From contig CAZSMC010000018.1 of NCBI GenBank assembly GCA_964607755.1, positions 4,829 to 68,828 on the forward strand: a stretch of 64,000 nt of DNA. The letters run 5' to 3'. Positions within the stretch are counted from its first letter, which is position 1; each line of letters begins with the position of its first letter. The translations under genes and the position numbers were made by a program. The notes beneath the pieces were generated by a model, which ran no database searches, was not told where the DNA came from, and saw nothing but the letters and a program-made list of their open reading frames with translations. Shown one piece after another: positions 9,568 through 17,127 of this stretch. This stretch comes from CAZSMC01 sp964607755 (GTDB lineage Bacteria; Zhuqueibacterota; Zhuqueibacteria; Residuimicrobiales; Krinioviventaceae).

Positions 9568-9595
9568 TTGACTTTGGATGTTTTTATCCTATATT
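9568..9595 (+). promoter_or_regulatory. Sigma70-type promoter for smg-topA-xerC
   Basis: TTGACT (9568-9573) and TATATT (9590-9595) are separated by 16 bases, 40 bases ahead of the smg start and just after the secA stop. This suggests that smg, the topoisomerase-like gene and xerC form an independent transcription unit. Consensus matching by eye only. Confidence 0.6.
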
Positions 9596-9634
9596 TTGAA
9601 TTGAAAAGAATACATAAAAAGCTTTGGTGAATTG

Positions 9635-10102
9635 ATGAATAAAAAACTTTTCGACGTATTGGAGCTTGTTCTTAAGGAAATCCGCGAAAATGTATTAGGC
9701 GAAGTACAACTGCAAACGATTATCGATATGCTTTCCGAACATGGTTTTTCTGATGATGAAATATCTCTGGCTATGTCCTGGCTGTTAAGCAGTGGCGATA
9801 ACTTGCAGCAGTTGGTTGGGTCTACCCCAAAAGGACTGCCCCGGCCGCTATGGCGAGACCTGAACGATGAGGAACGGGAAGCCATATCACCAAGTGCGTA
9901 TAGTTTTCTTTTTCACCTGCGCGAACTCGATTTGCTGAGTGATAATAAAATGGAACAAGTCATTGACCAGGCTGTTCGTTTAAATACATACTATCTCGAT
10001 GTGGATGACATGAAGGAACTCATTACGGCAGTCGTGCTGGATTATGAGGATAATGCCTCCAGCGGATATTTTTCATTTTTATCCACATCTGCTCCTCAAT
10101 AA
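9635..10102 (+). CDS. smg: Smg family protein (DUF494)
   Basis: A 155-residue, acidic, mostly helical protein. The N-terminal FDVLELVLKEIRENV and the mid TIIDMLSEHGFSDDEI segments match the Smg/DUF494 family, whose biochemical role is unknown. The family is commonly found beside topA and dprA. The ATG at 9635 was chosen over a TTG at 9632 because GGTGA (9626-9630) is suitably placed. Directly downstream are the topoisomerase-like gene (22 bases) and xerC, reproducing the smg-topA-xer order known from other bacteria. Confidence 0.85.
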   Translation: MNKKLFDVLELVLKEIRENVLGEVQLQTIIDMLSEHGFSDDEISLAMSWLLSSGDNLQQLVGSTPKGLPRPLWRDLNDEEREAISPSAYSFLFHLRELDLLSDNKMEQVIDQAVRLNTYYLDVDDMKELITAVVLDYEDNASSGYFSFLSTSAPQ

Positions 10103-10124
10103 TTAAAATGATCCTCGTACGCTC

Positions 10125-12236
10125 ATGGGGCAATTTTTTTTAGTGGTAGAGTCCCTTGGTAAGCAAAAGACTCTGCAAAAAATATTGAATGAAAAGGCAA
10201 CAGTGATCTATGCCGGACCGCCTCAGAGCGAGTCCGGCGATTTTGCCTTGAATGGGGATGCTAATGTTTTTCCGAAAGATTTGACCAGACTGACACGCCA
10301 GGACACGGTCTATTTTGCCACCGATCCCAATCTGGTGGGTGAGAAAATAGCTGCGGCAGCAAAAGATAAATTCCCTGACAATGTCCAGTGCCGGCGTGTG
10401 CTGTTAATGAGTTTTACGCCACATTCAGTAAATCATGCTCTGAAAAATGCTGCCCCTCTTAATGATAAAGGCGCAAAAGCGCACGAGCTTCGCGAGCGGC
10501 TGTCCCGGCTTTTTGACCGGACATTCCGGTTTGTCCTTGATGTCCCGTCTTTGAACAAAGTTCTCCGTCTGGAAACTTTACTCCTTCTTGATTTTCTCGT
10601 CCAGGCGGAGATAACTGCCCGGACATCATGTTTTGAGTCTCACTGGACAATCGATGTCGAACTAAAAGGGCGCAACAGCAGATTTTGGGCGCCGCTCACA
10701 AACGTGAAAGATCAGGACGCTATCTTTTCTGATCCCCACAGTGCCAAAGCGTGCATCATTGATTTGAAGAAACAGGATTTCAAAATCACCTCAACAGCAC
10801 CAAAAAGCAAATTCATTCAGCCTCCGCCTCCTTATGTGACGGTCACGCTTTTGCGCGATGCTGCCCGCGATCTGGGATTTGCACCAGCACAAACAATATC
10901 AGTCGCACGATCTCTATACGAGGGTGTGGACATTGGCTTGACATCACCTGTAAGTTTGATTACTTTTCCATTTACCGCAGAGTACGCCTGTCATCACGAG
11001 TGCGTTCAGGCAGTTCGTGAGTTTGTGCTCAATAATTACGGCGTGGATTATGTGTCTAAACAACAACGGTACAAAAGTGTTTCTGCTTTATCAGTTGCTA
11101 TCACCCCGGTGGAAATAAAACGAACGCCAAAAAAAGTCCGCAAATACCTGACAGAACCGCAATATAAATTGTACGAGCTCGTCTGGACAAAAACGGTCTC
11201 TTCGCAGATGCGAAATGCTGTAATTAAGCATAATGCGATCGAATGCAGCGCCGGGCCGGATGATCGATACCAGTTTTTCTTCGAGGATATAAAGATTGAT
11301 TTTAGAGGATTTCTGCAAGTGGATAGTCATCCGGTTTCATGCACATCAGCAACTGGTGAAAATCTGAGAAAAAACCAGCCGCTTGAATGCCTGGGTTTTC
11401 GTTTGAACAAAAATGATACTATTCGGACAGAATCGTTCACCGTTGCCAAAGTGTTTGACATATTGTATCACACCAGCCTGGGACAACCTGAAAATTATGC
11501 GGACATGTTGAGCGCCCTTGCCGATTGTCATTTCATCACCATAAAAGACGGCAGCGTTCATGTCACCACAACCGGTGAAGAAGCGTGCCGGATCATGCAC
11601 CAACAGTTGCCCCATATTTTTAGCACAGAATTTGCCAAAGGGATCGGAAAGCGAATAGACCTTGTTTTGCGTGGGCGTAAAAAAAGTGAGGACGTTTTTC
11701 GTCAATATTCAAATATTATTGATACAGCCATTCAAAAAATAGCGTCGCAAAAACAGGTGTGTCCCTTATGCGGTGGAAAGCTCATTCTCCGCGAATCGGA
11801 AACATCACAGCGGGTTTGTGAGTTATATCCTTATCAATGTGACTATGTTGAGTCAATTACAGATGGAAATTCCACGCAGGTTTGTGATAAATGCGGAGCA
11901 GAAATGGTTGTTCGCAACGGCCGCTACGGACGCTTTTTAGCCTGTTCGCGGTTTCCGGAATGTCATTTCACAAAACCGTACACTATCAATGTAAAATGTC
12001 CTTCCGATGGATGCGATGGGGATGTAATTGAAAGATATTCTGCAACCGGATATCTGTTTTATGGCTGCTCCAAATATCCGGCCTGTAAATTTGCCAGTTG
12101 GCTCAAACCAGTTAATGTTGCTTGTCCGTACTGCGGTCACACATACATGGTTGAAAAACATCAGGACCAGGATTGCTTGCTTTTTTGTCCTAACTGTAAG
12201 AATACTATGAAAGAAACCATAACAACAGCTCAATGA
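10125..12236 (+). CDS. Topoisomerase I (TopA) homologue, predicted catalytically inactive
   Basis: The 703-residue protein has a TopA layout: Toprim start FLVVESLGKQKT (residues 5-16), a core ending near 520, and four C-terminal zinc ribbons (CPLCGG, CDKCGAE, CPSDGCDGD, CPYCGH). The active-site motifs are broken. The Toprim DxDxE motif (usually DPDREGE) is DPNLVGE at 67-73, keeping only the first Asp of the triad. The usual LITYMRTDS, which holds the nucleophilic tyrosine, is LITFPFTAEY, with Phe at 281. The SAGRVQS and HEAIRP blocks are also unrecognisable. The frame is intact and overlaps xerC by ATGA, so it looks maintained rather than decaying. I infer a DNA-binding or structural role; an active topoisomerase I should exist elsewhere in the genome. 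Confidence 0.85.
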   Translation: MGQFFLVVESLGKQKTLQKILNEKATVIYAGPPQSESGDFALNGDANVFPKDLTRLTRQDTVYFATDPNLVGEKIAAAAKDKFPDNVQCRRVLLMSFTPHSVNHALKNAAPLNDKGAKAHELRERLSRLFDRTFRFVLDVPSLNKVLRLETLLLLDFLVQAEITARTSCFESHWTIDVELKGRNSRFWAPLTNVKDQDAIFSDPHSAKACIIDLKKQDFKITSTAPKSKFIQPPPPYVTVTLLRDAARDLGFAPAQTISVARSLYEGVDIGLTSPVSLITFPFTAEYACHHECVQAVREFVLNNYGVDYVSKQQRYKSVSALSVAITPVEIKRTPKKVRKYLTEPQYKLYELVWTKTVSSQMRNAVIKHNAIECSAGPDDRYQFFFEDIKIDFRGFLQVDSHPVSCTSATGENLRKNQPLECLGFRLNKNDTIRTESFTVAKVFDILYHTSLGQPENYADMLSALADCHFITIKDGSVHVTTTGEEACRIMHQQLPHIFSTEFAKGIGKRIDLVLRGRKKSEDVFRQYSNIIDTAIQKIASQKQVCPLCGGKLILRESETSQRVCELYPYQCDYVESITDGNSTQVCDKCGAEMVVRNGRYGRFLACSRFPECHFTKPYTINVKCPSDGCDGDVIERYSATGYLFYGCSKYPACKFASWLKPVNVACPYCGHTYMVEKHQDQDCLLFCPNCKNTMKETITTAQ

Positions 12237-13267
12237 CTCTTACGCCATCGCACACATTTCAACATTGGATTCCGCGGTTTTTGAAATATCTGCGAGTGCA
12301 AAGGAACGCCTCTAAAAACACTCAAGAATCCTACGAACGTGATTTAACACTTTTTGTTCATTACCTGGCGGAACGCACGCACAAGCAGGTTCCAACTCTG
12401 AGTGCTTTTACGCGCGAAAATGTTCGTGGATATCTTTCCTTTTTATTCGGTGAAAAATACCTGTCGCGCAGTGTGGCGCGAAAACTTGCCACCCTGCGTT
12501 CGTTTTCAAAGTTCCTTATTCGCGAACAGGCAATTCAACAGAATCCAACGCTAAACATCGCCTCGCCTAAAATTGAAAAGCGTCTCCCCCAATATTTAAC
12601 CCGGGATGAAATGAAAAAACTTTTACAATTACCAGATGTGGCCACATTGGAAGGGTTGCGGGATTTTATCATCCTCGAGCTGTTTTATGCCACAGGTATG
12701 CGAGTGAGCGAAGTAGCGCAACTAAAAATTGATAACATTTTTCCTGACGAGGGCACCATCAGAATCAAGGGCAAAGGCAGCAAAATCCGACTGGTGCAGA
12801 TGGGAGAAAAGTTGAATCAGCATATCAAGGATTATCTGTCAAAATGCGCCCATTTTAGAAATGTGGAGCCGTCTGTTGTACAAGACGACCAAAGTGAATA
12901 TTTATCGAATTATAGCAAAGACAACCAACAGCAGGAATTCACAGATTATTTGTTTGTTAATAAAAATAGGCAGCCGTTTACCAGACATCAAATAGCTGCG
13001 ATCGTTTCTTCTTATCTTAAACGGGTCACTGATGTGAAAAAAGCGCATCCTCACACACTGCGGCATTCATTCGCCACTCATCTTTTGAACAAAGGGGCCG
13101 ATCTCATGGCAGTTAAAGAAATGTTAGGTCACGAAAGTTTGAGCACAACCCAGATTTACACGCACGTCTCTGCAGATCATTTAAAGCGTATTTACAAGGC
13201 ATCTCATCCGCGAGATGCTCAGACAAACAGTTCCCCACCCAAAAAAGGAGGTGATAAAAAAGTATAG
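12233..13267 (+). CDS. xerC: Tyrosine recombinase XerC/XerD
   Basis: Xer recombinases resolve chromosome dimers at dif. The N-terminal SAM-like DNA-binding domain (about 1-100) is followed by the catalytic domain with Arg in GMRVSEV, HTLRHSFATHLL (His and Arg), LGHESLSTTQIYTHV (second His and nucleophilic Tyr). The protein is 344 residues against about 300 usually. The excess is a polar loop of about 40 residues around 205-240 between the catalytic Lys region and the HxxR box. The start overlaps the stop of the topoisomerase-like gene (ATGA). Whether it is XerC or XerD cannot be settled from sequence alone. Confidence 0.9.
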   Translation: MTLTPSHTFQHWIPRFLKYLRVQRNASKNTQESYERDLTLFVHYLAERTHKQVPTLSAFTRENVRGYLSFLFGEKYLSRSVARKLATLRSFSKFLIREQAIQQNPTLNIASPKIEKRLPQYLTRDEMKKLLQLPDVATLEGLRDFIILELFYATGMRVSEVAQLKIDNIFPDEGTIRIKGKGSKIRLVQMGEKLNQHIKDYLSKCAHFRNVEPSVVQDDQSEYLSNYSKDNQQQEFTDYLFVNKNRQPFTRHQIAAIVSSYLKRVTDVKKAHPHTLRHSFATHLLNKGADLMAVKEMLGHESLSTTQIYTHVSADHLKRIYKASHPRDAQTNSSPPKKGGDKKV

Positions 13268-13326
13268 GAAAAGTATTGTCTTTTTATGCAGTAACAGTTA
13301 TCTTATTTTTCTGAAAGGAGGTTCCC

Positions 13327-13647
13327 ATGAGAATCGAATTCACCGCACGGCACTTTAAACCCTCTCAACGACTGAAAGAATTTGCCCAGGAGGAAGTGCA
13401 ACGCCTGAAAAAGTATTACGACGGAATTATTGAAACAGAAATCATACTTGATTATGAAAGGCAGGACCAGATCGCAGAAATAATCATCAAAGTCAATGGA
13501 CAACGTATGACCGTCGTTGAACGAACCGATGATATGTACAAATCCATTTCTTTTGCGGTGGATAAGCTTGAGCGCAAGCTCCGGCGATATAAAGAAAAAC
13601 AACGGCAATTTGATAAAGAGCGAATCTCAGAAAATATAGAGGAATAA
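13327..13647 (+). CDS. hpf: Ribosome hibernation promoting factor, short form
   Basis: A 106-residue HPF/YfiA-type protein that binds the 30S decoding region and silences ribosomes in stationary phase. The beta-alpha fold shows MRIEFTARHFKPSQRLKEF, IAEIIIKVNGQRMTVVE and a basic final helix. There is no long C-terminal dimerisation domain, so it is the short form. It has the best Shine-Dalgarno in this part of the window (AAAGGAGG, 7 bases before ATG). A strong hairpin follows, then hprK. The hpf-hprK pairing is common. Confidence 0.9.
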   Translation: MRIEFTARHFKPSQRLKEFAQEEVQRLKKYYDGIIETEIILDYERQDQIAEIIIKVNGQRMTVVERTDDMYKSISFAVDKLERKLRRYKEKQRQFDKERISENIEE

Positions 13648-13657
13648 TGAACAACCA

Positions 13658-13680
13658 GGCCTGGGGCGCCGCCTCAGGCC
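13658..13680 (+). terminator. GC-rich hairpin between hpf and hprK
   Basis: GGCCTGGGGC (13658-13667), loop GCC, GCCTCAGGCC (13671-13680): a 10-bp stem with one G-T wobble. The tail is GTTATTTC rather than a clean T-run, so it may act as a weak terminator or as an mRNA stabiliser lowering hprK expression relative to hpf. Confidence 0.5.
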
Positions 13681-13704
13681 GTTATTTCATATCTGTGAGT
13701 CATC

Positions 13705-14742
13705 ATGTTAAAAACAGAAAAAGTTAAAAAATCGTTAGAAGATATTATCAAGCTGCCCGAGCCACGTATTTTATCCTTTATCAAAGTGCGTACCTTATAC
13801 GAAGATATGAAAGACAGTTTGTCACTGCGCATTTTGAACGACAAACACAGCTTTGAACGAAAAATCCGTGAAAAAGAAATCAATCGCCCGGGACTGGCGA
13901 TGAGCGGATTCGTCGAAGTGTTCACCTACTGGCGCGTGCAAATTATGGGCAATACAGAAATTGGCTTTTTGAATACGCTGCACGGTAAAAGGCGGCTTGA
14001 TGCGATTCAAACAGTTCTCGGTTTTGATCTTCCATGTATAGTGGTGACAAATGATAATAAAGTTCCTCAAGAATTTCTAGATATTGCTAACCGTAACGGC
14101 ATCACTATTTTCTCATCCCCTTTGAACACAACAGTGGTTAGCCGCCATTTAGGCGAATATCTGGAAGCCAAGTTTGCCCCGCACATGATTCTTCACGGCA
14201 CTTTGGTTGATATTTACAGCGTTGGCGTTCTTTTTGTTGGACCGGCCGGGATCGGAAAAAGTGAACTGTGCCTGGACCTTGTCGAGCGCGGACATCAACT
14301 GGTTGCCGATGATGTTGTCGAACTGAAACGCGTCGGAATCCATCAATTGCAAGGGTCATCGCGGCAGTCGAATTCCTACCATCTTGAAATCAGGGGGCTG
14401 GGTATAATCGATGTGTTCAAGATGTTTGGTGTGAGCGGAATCCGGGGAAATAAGGACGTTCATGTTATCGTAAAGCTGGAAAAATTTTCCACTGATAAAA
14501 AGTATGAACGTCTTGGCCTGGATACGAAAATCACCGAAATCATGGGTGTGGAAATTCCCCTGGTTGAAATTCCCATTGTGGAAGGAAAAAATATTCGGAT
14601 AGTCGCCGAGGCGATAGCTCTCGATCACAAGCTGAAACAGATTGGCATTAACCAGGCTGAGCAATTTCAGCAAAATCTGATCGAAAGACTGCAGAAAAAA
14701 CAGCCGCCGCTCGTTGAGTATGAAAGTGAAACTGAATTATGA
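13705..14742 (+). CDS. hprK: HPr kinase/phosphorylase
   Basis: HprK phosphorylates and dephosphorylates HPr on serine to couple carbon status to gene control. The 345-residue protein has the N-terminal regulatory domain (about 1-150) and the C-terminal kinase domain with P-loop GPAGIGKSE (about 174-182), the ADDVVELKR strand and the family signature EIRGLGIIDV. It overlaps the EIIA gene by ATGA. No gene for HPr or enzyme I is present in the window, so its partner must be encoded elsewhere. Confidence 0.93.
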   Translation: MLKTEKVKKSLEDIIKLPEPRILSFIKVRTLYEDMKDSLSLRILNDKHSFERKIREKEINRPGLAMSGFVEVFTYWRVQIMGNTEIGFLNTLHGKRRLDAIQTVLGFDLPCIVVTNDNKVPQEFLDIANRNGITIFSSPLNTTVVSRHLGEYLEAKFAPHMILHGTLVDIYSVGVLFVGPAGIGKSELCLDLVERGHQLVADDVVELKRVGIHQLQGSSRQSNSYHLEIRGLGIIDVFKMFGVSGIRGNKDVHVIVKLEKFSTDKKYERLGLDTKITEIMGVEIPLVEIPIVEGKNIRIVAEAIALDHKLKQIGINQAEQFQQNLIERLQKKQPPLVEYESETEL

Positions 14743-15128
14743 AACAAGGTGTGATTATCGCTCACGGTTCCCTGGGTCGTGCATTAATCGAGGCGGTTCA
14801 GGTTATTATGGGCACTGATGACGGCCTTTATGATATCTCGGTTGAAAATATGTCAGCCAAACAGATTTATGACCGCCTCGCTTCAATAGTCAAAGTCCCG
14901 CAATCCGATAAAGATGGTGTAGTCGTTATGGCATGCCTGCGCGGTGGGAGTTCGTGGAATGTGGCATCAGCAGTGGCTGAGGGGAAAAAATATGTGCGCG
15001 TGATAAGCGGTGCCAATTTGCCCATGATTTTGACATTTCTCACAAAACGCAATTTCTGCTCAATGGATCAACTCTTATCTGAAATGCGCAACGAAGCTGT
15101 AAAAGGTATCGCTCTGTTAAAAAAATAA
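14739..15128 (+). CDS. PTS system, mannose-family EIIA component
   Basis: A 129-residue EIIA-Man domain. The phosphorylatable His is at position 9 (IIAHGSLG), followed by the typical MACLRGGSSWNVA block and SGANLPMIL. It accepts phosphate from HPr and passes it to EIIB. The frame overlaps hprK and is 29 bases ahead of EIIB. With no membrane EIIC/EIID beside it, a regulatory rather than transport role is plausible (inference). Confidence 0.88.
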   Translation: MKQGVIIAHGSLGRALIEAVQVIMGTDDGLYDISVENMSAKQIYDRLASIVKVPQSDKDGVVVMACLRGGSSWNVASAVAEGKKYVRVISGANLPMILTFLTKRNFCSMDQLLSEMRNEAVKGIALLKK

Positions 15129-15157
15129 TTCATATTGGAACGGTAACAAGGAGAAGC

Positions 15158-15658
15158 ATGTTTATGCCATTGGTCATGGTCAGAATTGATGACCGGTTGA
15201 TACACGGTCAGGTTGTGGTGGGCTGGGGTAATGTGATTAAACCGGACCGCATTTTACTCGCCAGCGACGAAGTTGCCAATGTGGAATGGCAAAAAACGAT
15301 TTATCTTTCAGCAGTCCCAGAAAACCTGAAAGCATCTGTGCTGACATTGGATGAAACTATAGAAAAACTCGAAAACAATGCCTTTGAAGGAGAAAGAGTC
15401 CTTTTGCTTGTCGATAATCCAAAAAGCGTTGTTTATCTGGTTGAACATGGAATTGAAATAAAGGAAGTGAATGTGGGCGGCATGCATTTTCGGCCGGGTA
15501 AAAATCAAATTTCCAATTTTATTTTTGTCAATCAAGAGGATATCGATAATTTCAAAAAACTGAGAGAAAAAGATATTTATTTAGAAGGCCGGGATGTTCC
15601 AACCCGCACACCAATTGATATTGCCGAATCGCTTGGAATTGATGGCAAAGACTCGTGA
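15158..15658 (+). CDS. PTS system, mannose-family EIIB component
   Basis: A 166-residue EIIB-Man/sorbose-type protein. The phosphorylation site is His16 in RIDDRLIHGQVVVGWG, which is the family hallmark, and NVGGMHFRPGKNQIS is also conserved. AAGGAG lies just ahead of the ATG. EIIC and EIID normally follow in transport operons, but here a terminator comes about 94 bases downstream. Confidence 0.9.
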   Translation: MFMPLVMVRIDDRLIHGQVVVGWGNVIKPDRILLASDEVANVEWQKTIYLSAVPENLKASVLTLDETIEKLENNAFEGERVLLLVDNPKSVVYLVEHGIEIKEVNVGGMHFRPGKNQISNFIFVNQEDIDNFKKLREKDIYLEGRDVPTRTPIDIAESLGIDGKDS

Positions 15659-15751
15659 AAGATAAACCTACCGAATAATTAATGACATCTTTTTCCCCCT
15701 TGTGGTAGCTATTCATGCAAAAAAATAAAAAAGCTTATTAAAAATTCTGCC

Positions 15752-15774
15752 GGAATCTGGCGGTTCCTTTTTTT
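15752..15774 (+). terminator. Rho-independent terminator after the EIIB gene
   Basis: GGAATC (15752-15757), loop TGGC, GGTTCC (15762-15767), then seven T (15768-15774). One T-G wobble. It closes the hpf-hprK-EIIA-EIIB unit. Confidence 0.75.
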
Positions 15775-16082
15775 AATATTGGTTCACCGGAATAAGGTAA
15801 AAGTCGTCGGGGGTGGGGGTGCATAGTCTACTAAAGGGACGACCACGGCATAAGGTTAACACCTAACCAAATAAAGACGGATGGGAATAACCGGTCCGTC
15901 TATCTGTGGGATATTTTTCATACAACTCACCATACCCGGATAAACCGGAACCAAAAAGACTTAATCTTTTGCCAGGTTTGGTTAAGAGTTTACTTGAAAG
16001 GCACTTATTTTGTCACCCCGCTGTTTTTGCAAGAATAAAGCCCTTGCAATTCTTTGCCTGTGTCGTTATATTTAATTCAATT
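15775..16082. other. Intergenic stretch with three successive stem-loops
   Basis: No convincing gene. Three inverted repeats follow each other: GTCGTC (15803-15808)/GACGAC (15838-15843), GGTTA (15854-15858)/TAACC (15864-15868), and AGACGGA (15875-15881)/TCCGTCT (15895-15901). Together they could fold into a structured RNA of about 100 bases, but it matches no riboswitch or ncRNA family that I recognise. A 76-codon open frame at 15906-16136 runs into the following repeat and is not believed. Confidence 0.4.
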
Positions 16083-16240
16083 TTTAGTGAATTTTGGTGT
16101 TTTGGTGGCAAAAAAACACAGCCACTAAAGCTCTAAAACACAAAAGAACACAAAAATATAATTTAGTGAAATTTAGTGTTTTGGTGGCAAAAAAAAACAC
16201 AGCCACTAAAGCTCCAAAACCCGAAAGAACACTAAATATT
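16083..16240. repeat. Two tandem copies of a ~79-base palindromic repeat
   Basis: Copy 1 starts at 16083 and copy 2 at 16162. Both read TTTAGTGAA..TTTGGTGGCA(A)n-CACAGCCACTAAAGCTC-AAAAC and differ at only a few positions. Each copy is an imperfect palindrome (TTTTGGTGGC ... GCCACTAAAG; TTTAGTGTT ... AACACTAAA). The array ends 14 bases before the next gene's ATG. Confidence 0.75.
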
Positions 16241-16253
16241 TTTAGGTTGTATT

Positions 16254-17126
16254 ATGCAAAATCCTTATAAAAGAACGGATATATTTAGCTGCAATTATGA
16301 TGGGCATTCCCATTTTGATAATAAAGTTTCAGTATGGCATGTTCTGAAACAAAAGAAATGTTATCCGCAAGGCTGTTTGATGTTTCGATGGGAATGCAAG
16401 GTGAAAAACAAAGGCAAAACCTGTCCGCGAAAATTCAACTATGTCGGCAGGCTGTGCAAAGGGTGCATGCATTATCAGGACACAAAGATGCACTATCAAC
16501 CCCGTTTGATGATAAGCACTGCTGAATTTGAAGAATTTCAGGAAGAATGCGAAGAATTTGACGACTGGATAGAAGAGCACAGTCACCGCGACCTTGATAT
16601 CTGGTGCCATGTGAGTTCCATCAAGCCCAGATTTCACAAAAAAAATTACGGCGGGAAAAGCCATTTGCGACTTTATGGCTATCTTTTGGTTTTTAATATC
16701 GGGTTTATCGAAACTACCCGGTTTGATGATTATTTTTACGCCAATATTTCACCTCATCAGCAAGACCGCTTGCGCCTGGCCCCGGGCGATCAGTTCGAAG
16801 CCAGTGGCAGGCTCGCTCTGGACCACGGCCGTGTGCTTTTCCCAAAAATATGGGCGATCGACCGGGAGTTCCGTTCCGGTGAACAAACCTGGAACAACAG
16901 TCAGGCGCTTGTTGCCCGTGAAGCAGCAGCTCAATTCCGCTATCAACCGGAACATTGCATAAAGTGCAGACACGGTGCGCTGGTCGACGTGACCGAGATG
17001 AATAACGGTTATAAAAAAATACATCGCGAACTATATTGTCTGGAAGGCATCAAGGATCCGGCATCTTGCTATATCAATGCGATGGAAAAAATAAACACGT
17101 GTGAAATGGATAAACGGGAAAGGTAA
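16254..17126 (+). CDS. Cysteine-rich conserved-type protein of unknown function, coupled to proS
   Basis: The 290-residue protein is not recognised. About nine Cys fall in the first 80 residues (for example CPRKF, CKGC, KKCYPQGC) and a further CxxC pair with several Cys lies in the last 55 residues, which suggests zinc or iron-sulfur binding. Between them is a Glu-rich helix (about 85-110) and a beta-rich stretch (about 120-205) that could be an OB-type fold. This is an inference from pattern only. No signal peptide is seen, so it is probably cytoplasmic. The stop is 1 base before the proS ATG, implying tight co-expression and perhaps a translation- or tRNA-related role. Confidence 0.65.
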   Translation: MQNPYKRTDIFSCNYDGHSHFDNKVSVWHVLKQKKCYPQGCLMFRWECKVKNKGKTCPRKFNYVGRLCKGCMHYQDTKMHYQPRLMISTAEFEEFQEECEEFDDWIEEHSHRDLDIWCHVSSIKPRFHKKNYGGKSHLRLYGYLLVFNIGFIETTRFDDYFYANISPHQQDRLRLAPGDQFEASGRLALDHGRVLFPKIWAIDREFRSGEQTWNNSQALVAREAAAQFRYQPEHCIKCRHGALVDVTEMNNGYKKIHRELYCLEGIKDPASCYINAMEKINTCEMDKRER

Positions 17127-17127
17127 C

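Noticed and set aside
10125..12236. Topoisomerase-like gene as a pseudogene
   Set aside because: No stop or frameshift in 703 codons, zinc ribbons intact and overlap with xerC retained.
15906..16136. 76-codon open frame after the PTS unit
   Set aside because: Runs into the tandem repeat and has no Shine-Dalgarno or known motif.
16083..16240. Tandem repeat as a CRISPR array
   Set aside because: Only two long units with no spacers of different sequence and no cas genes.
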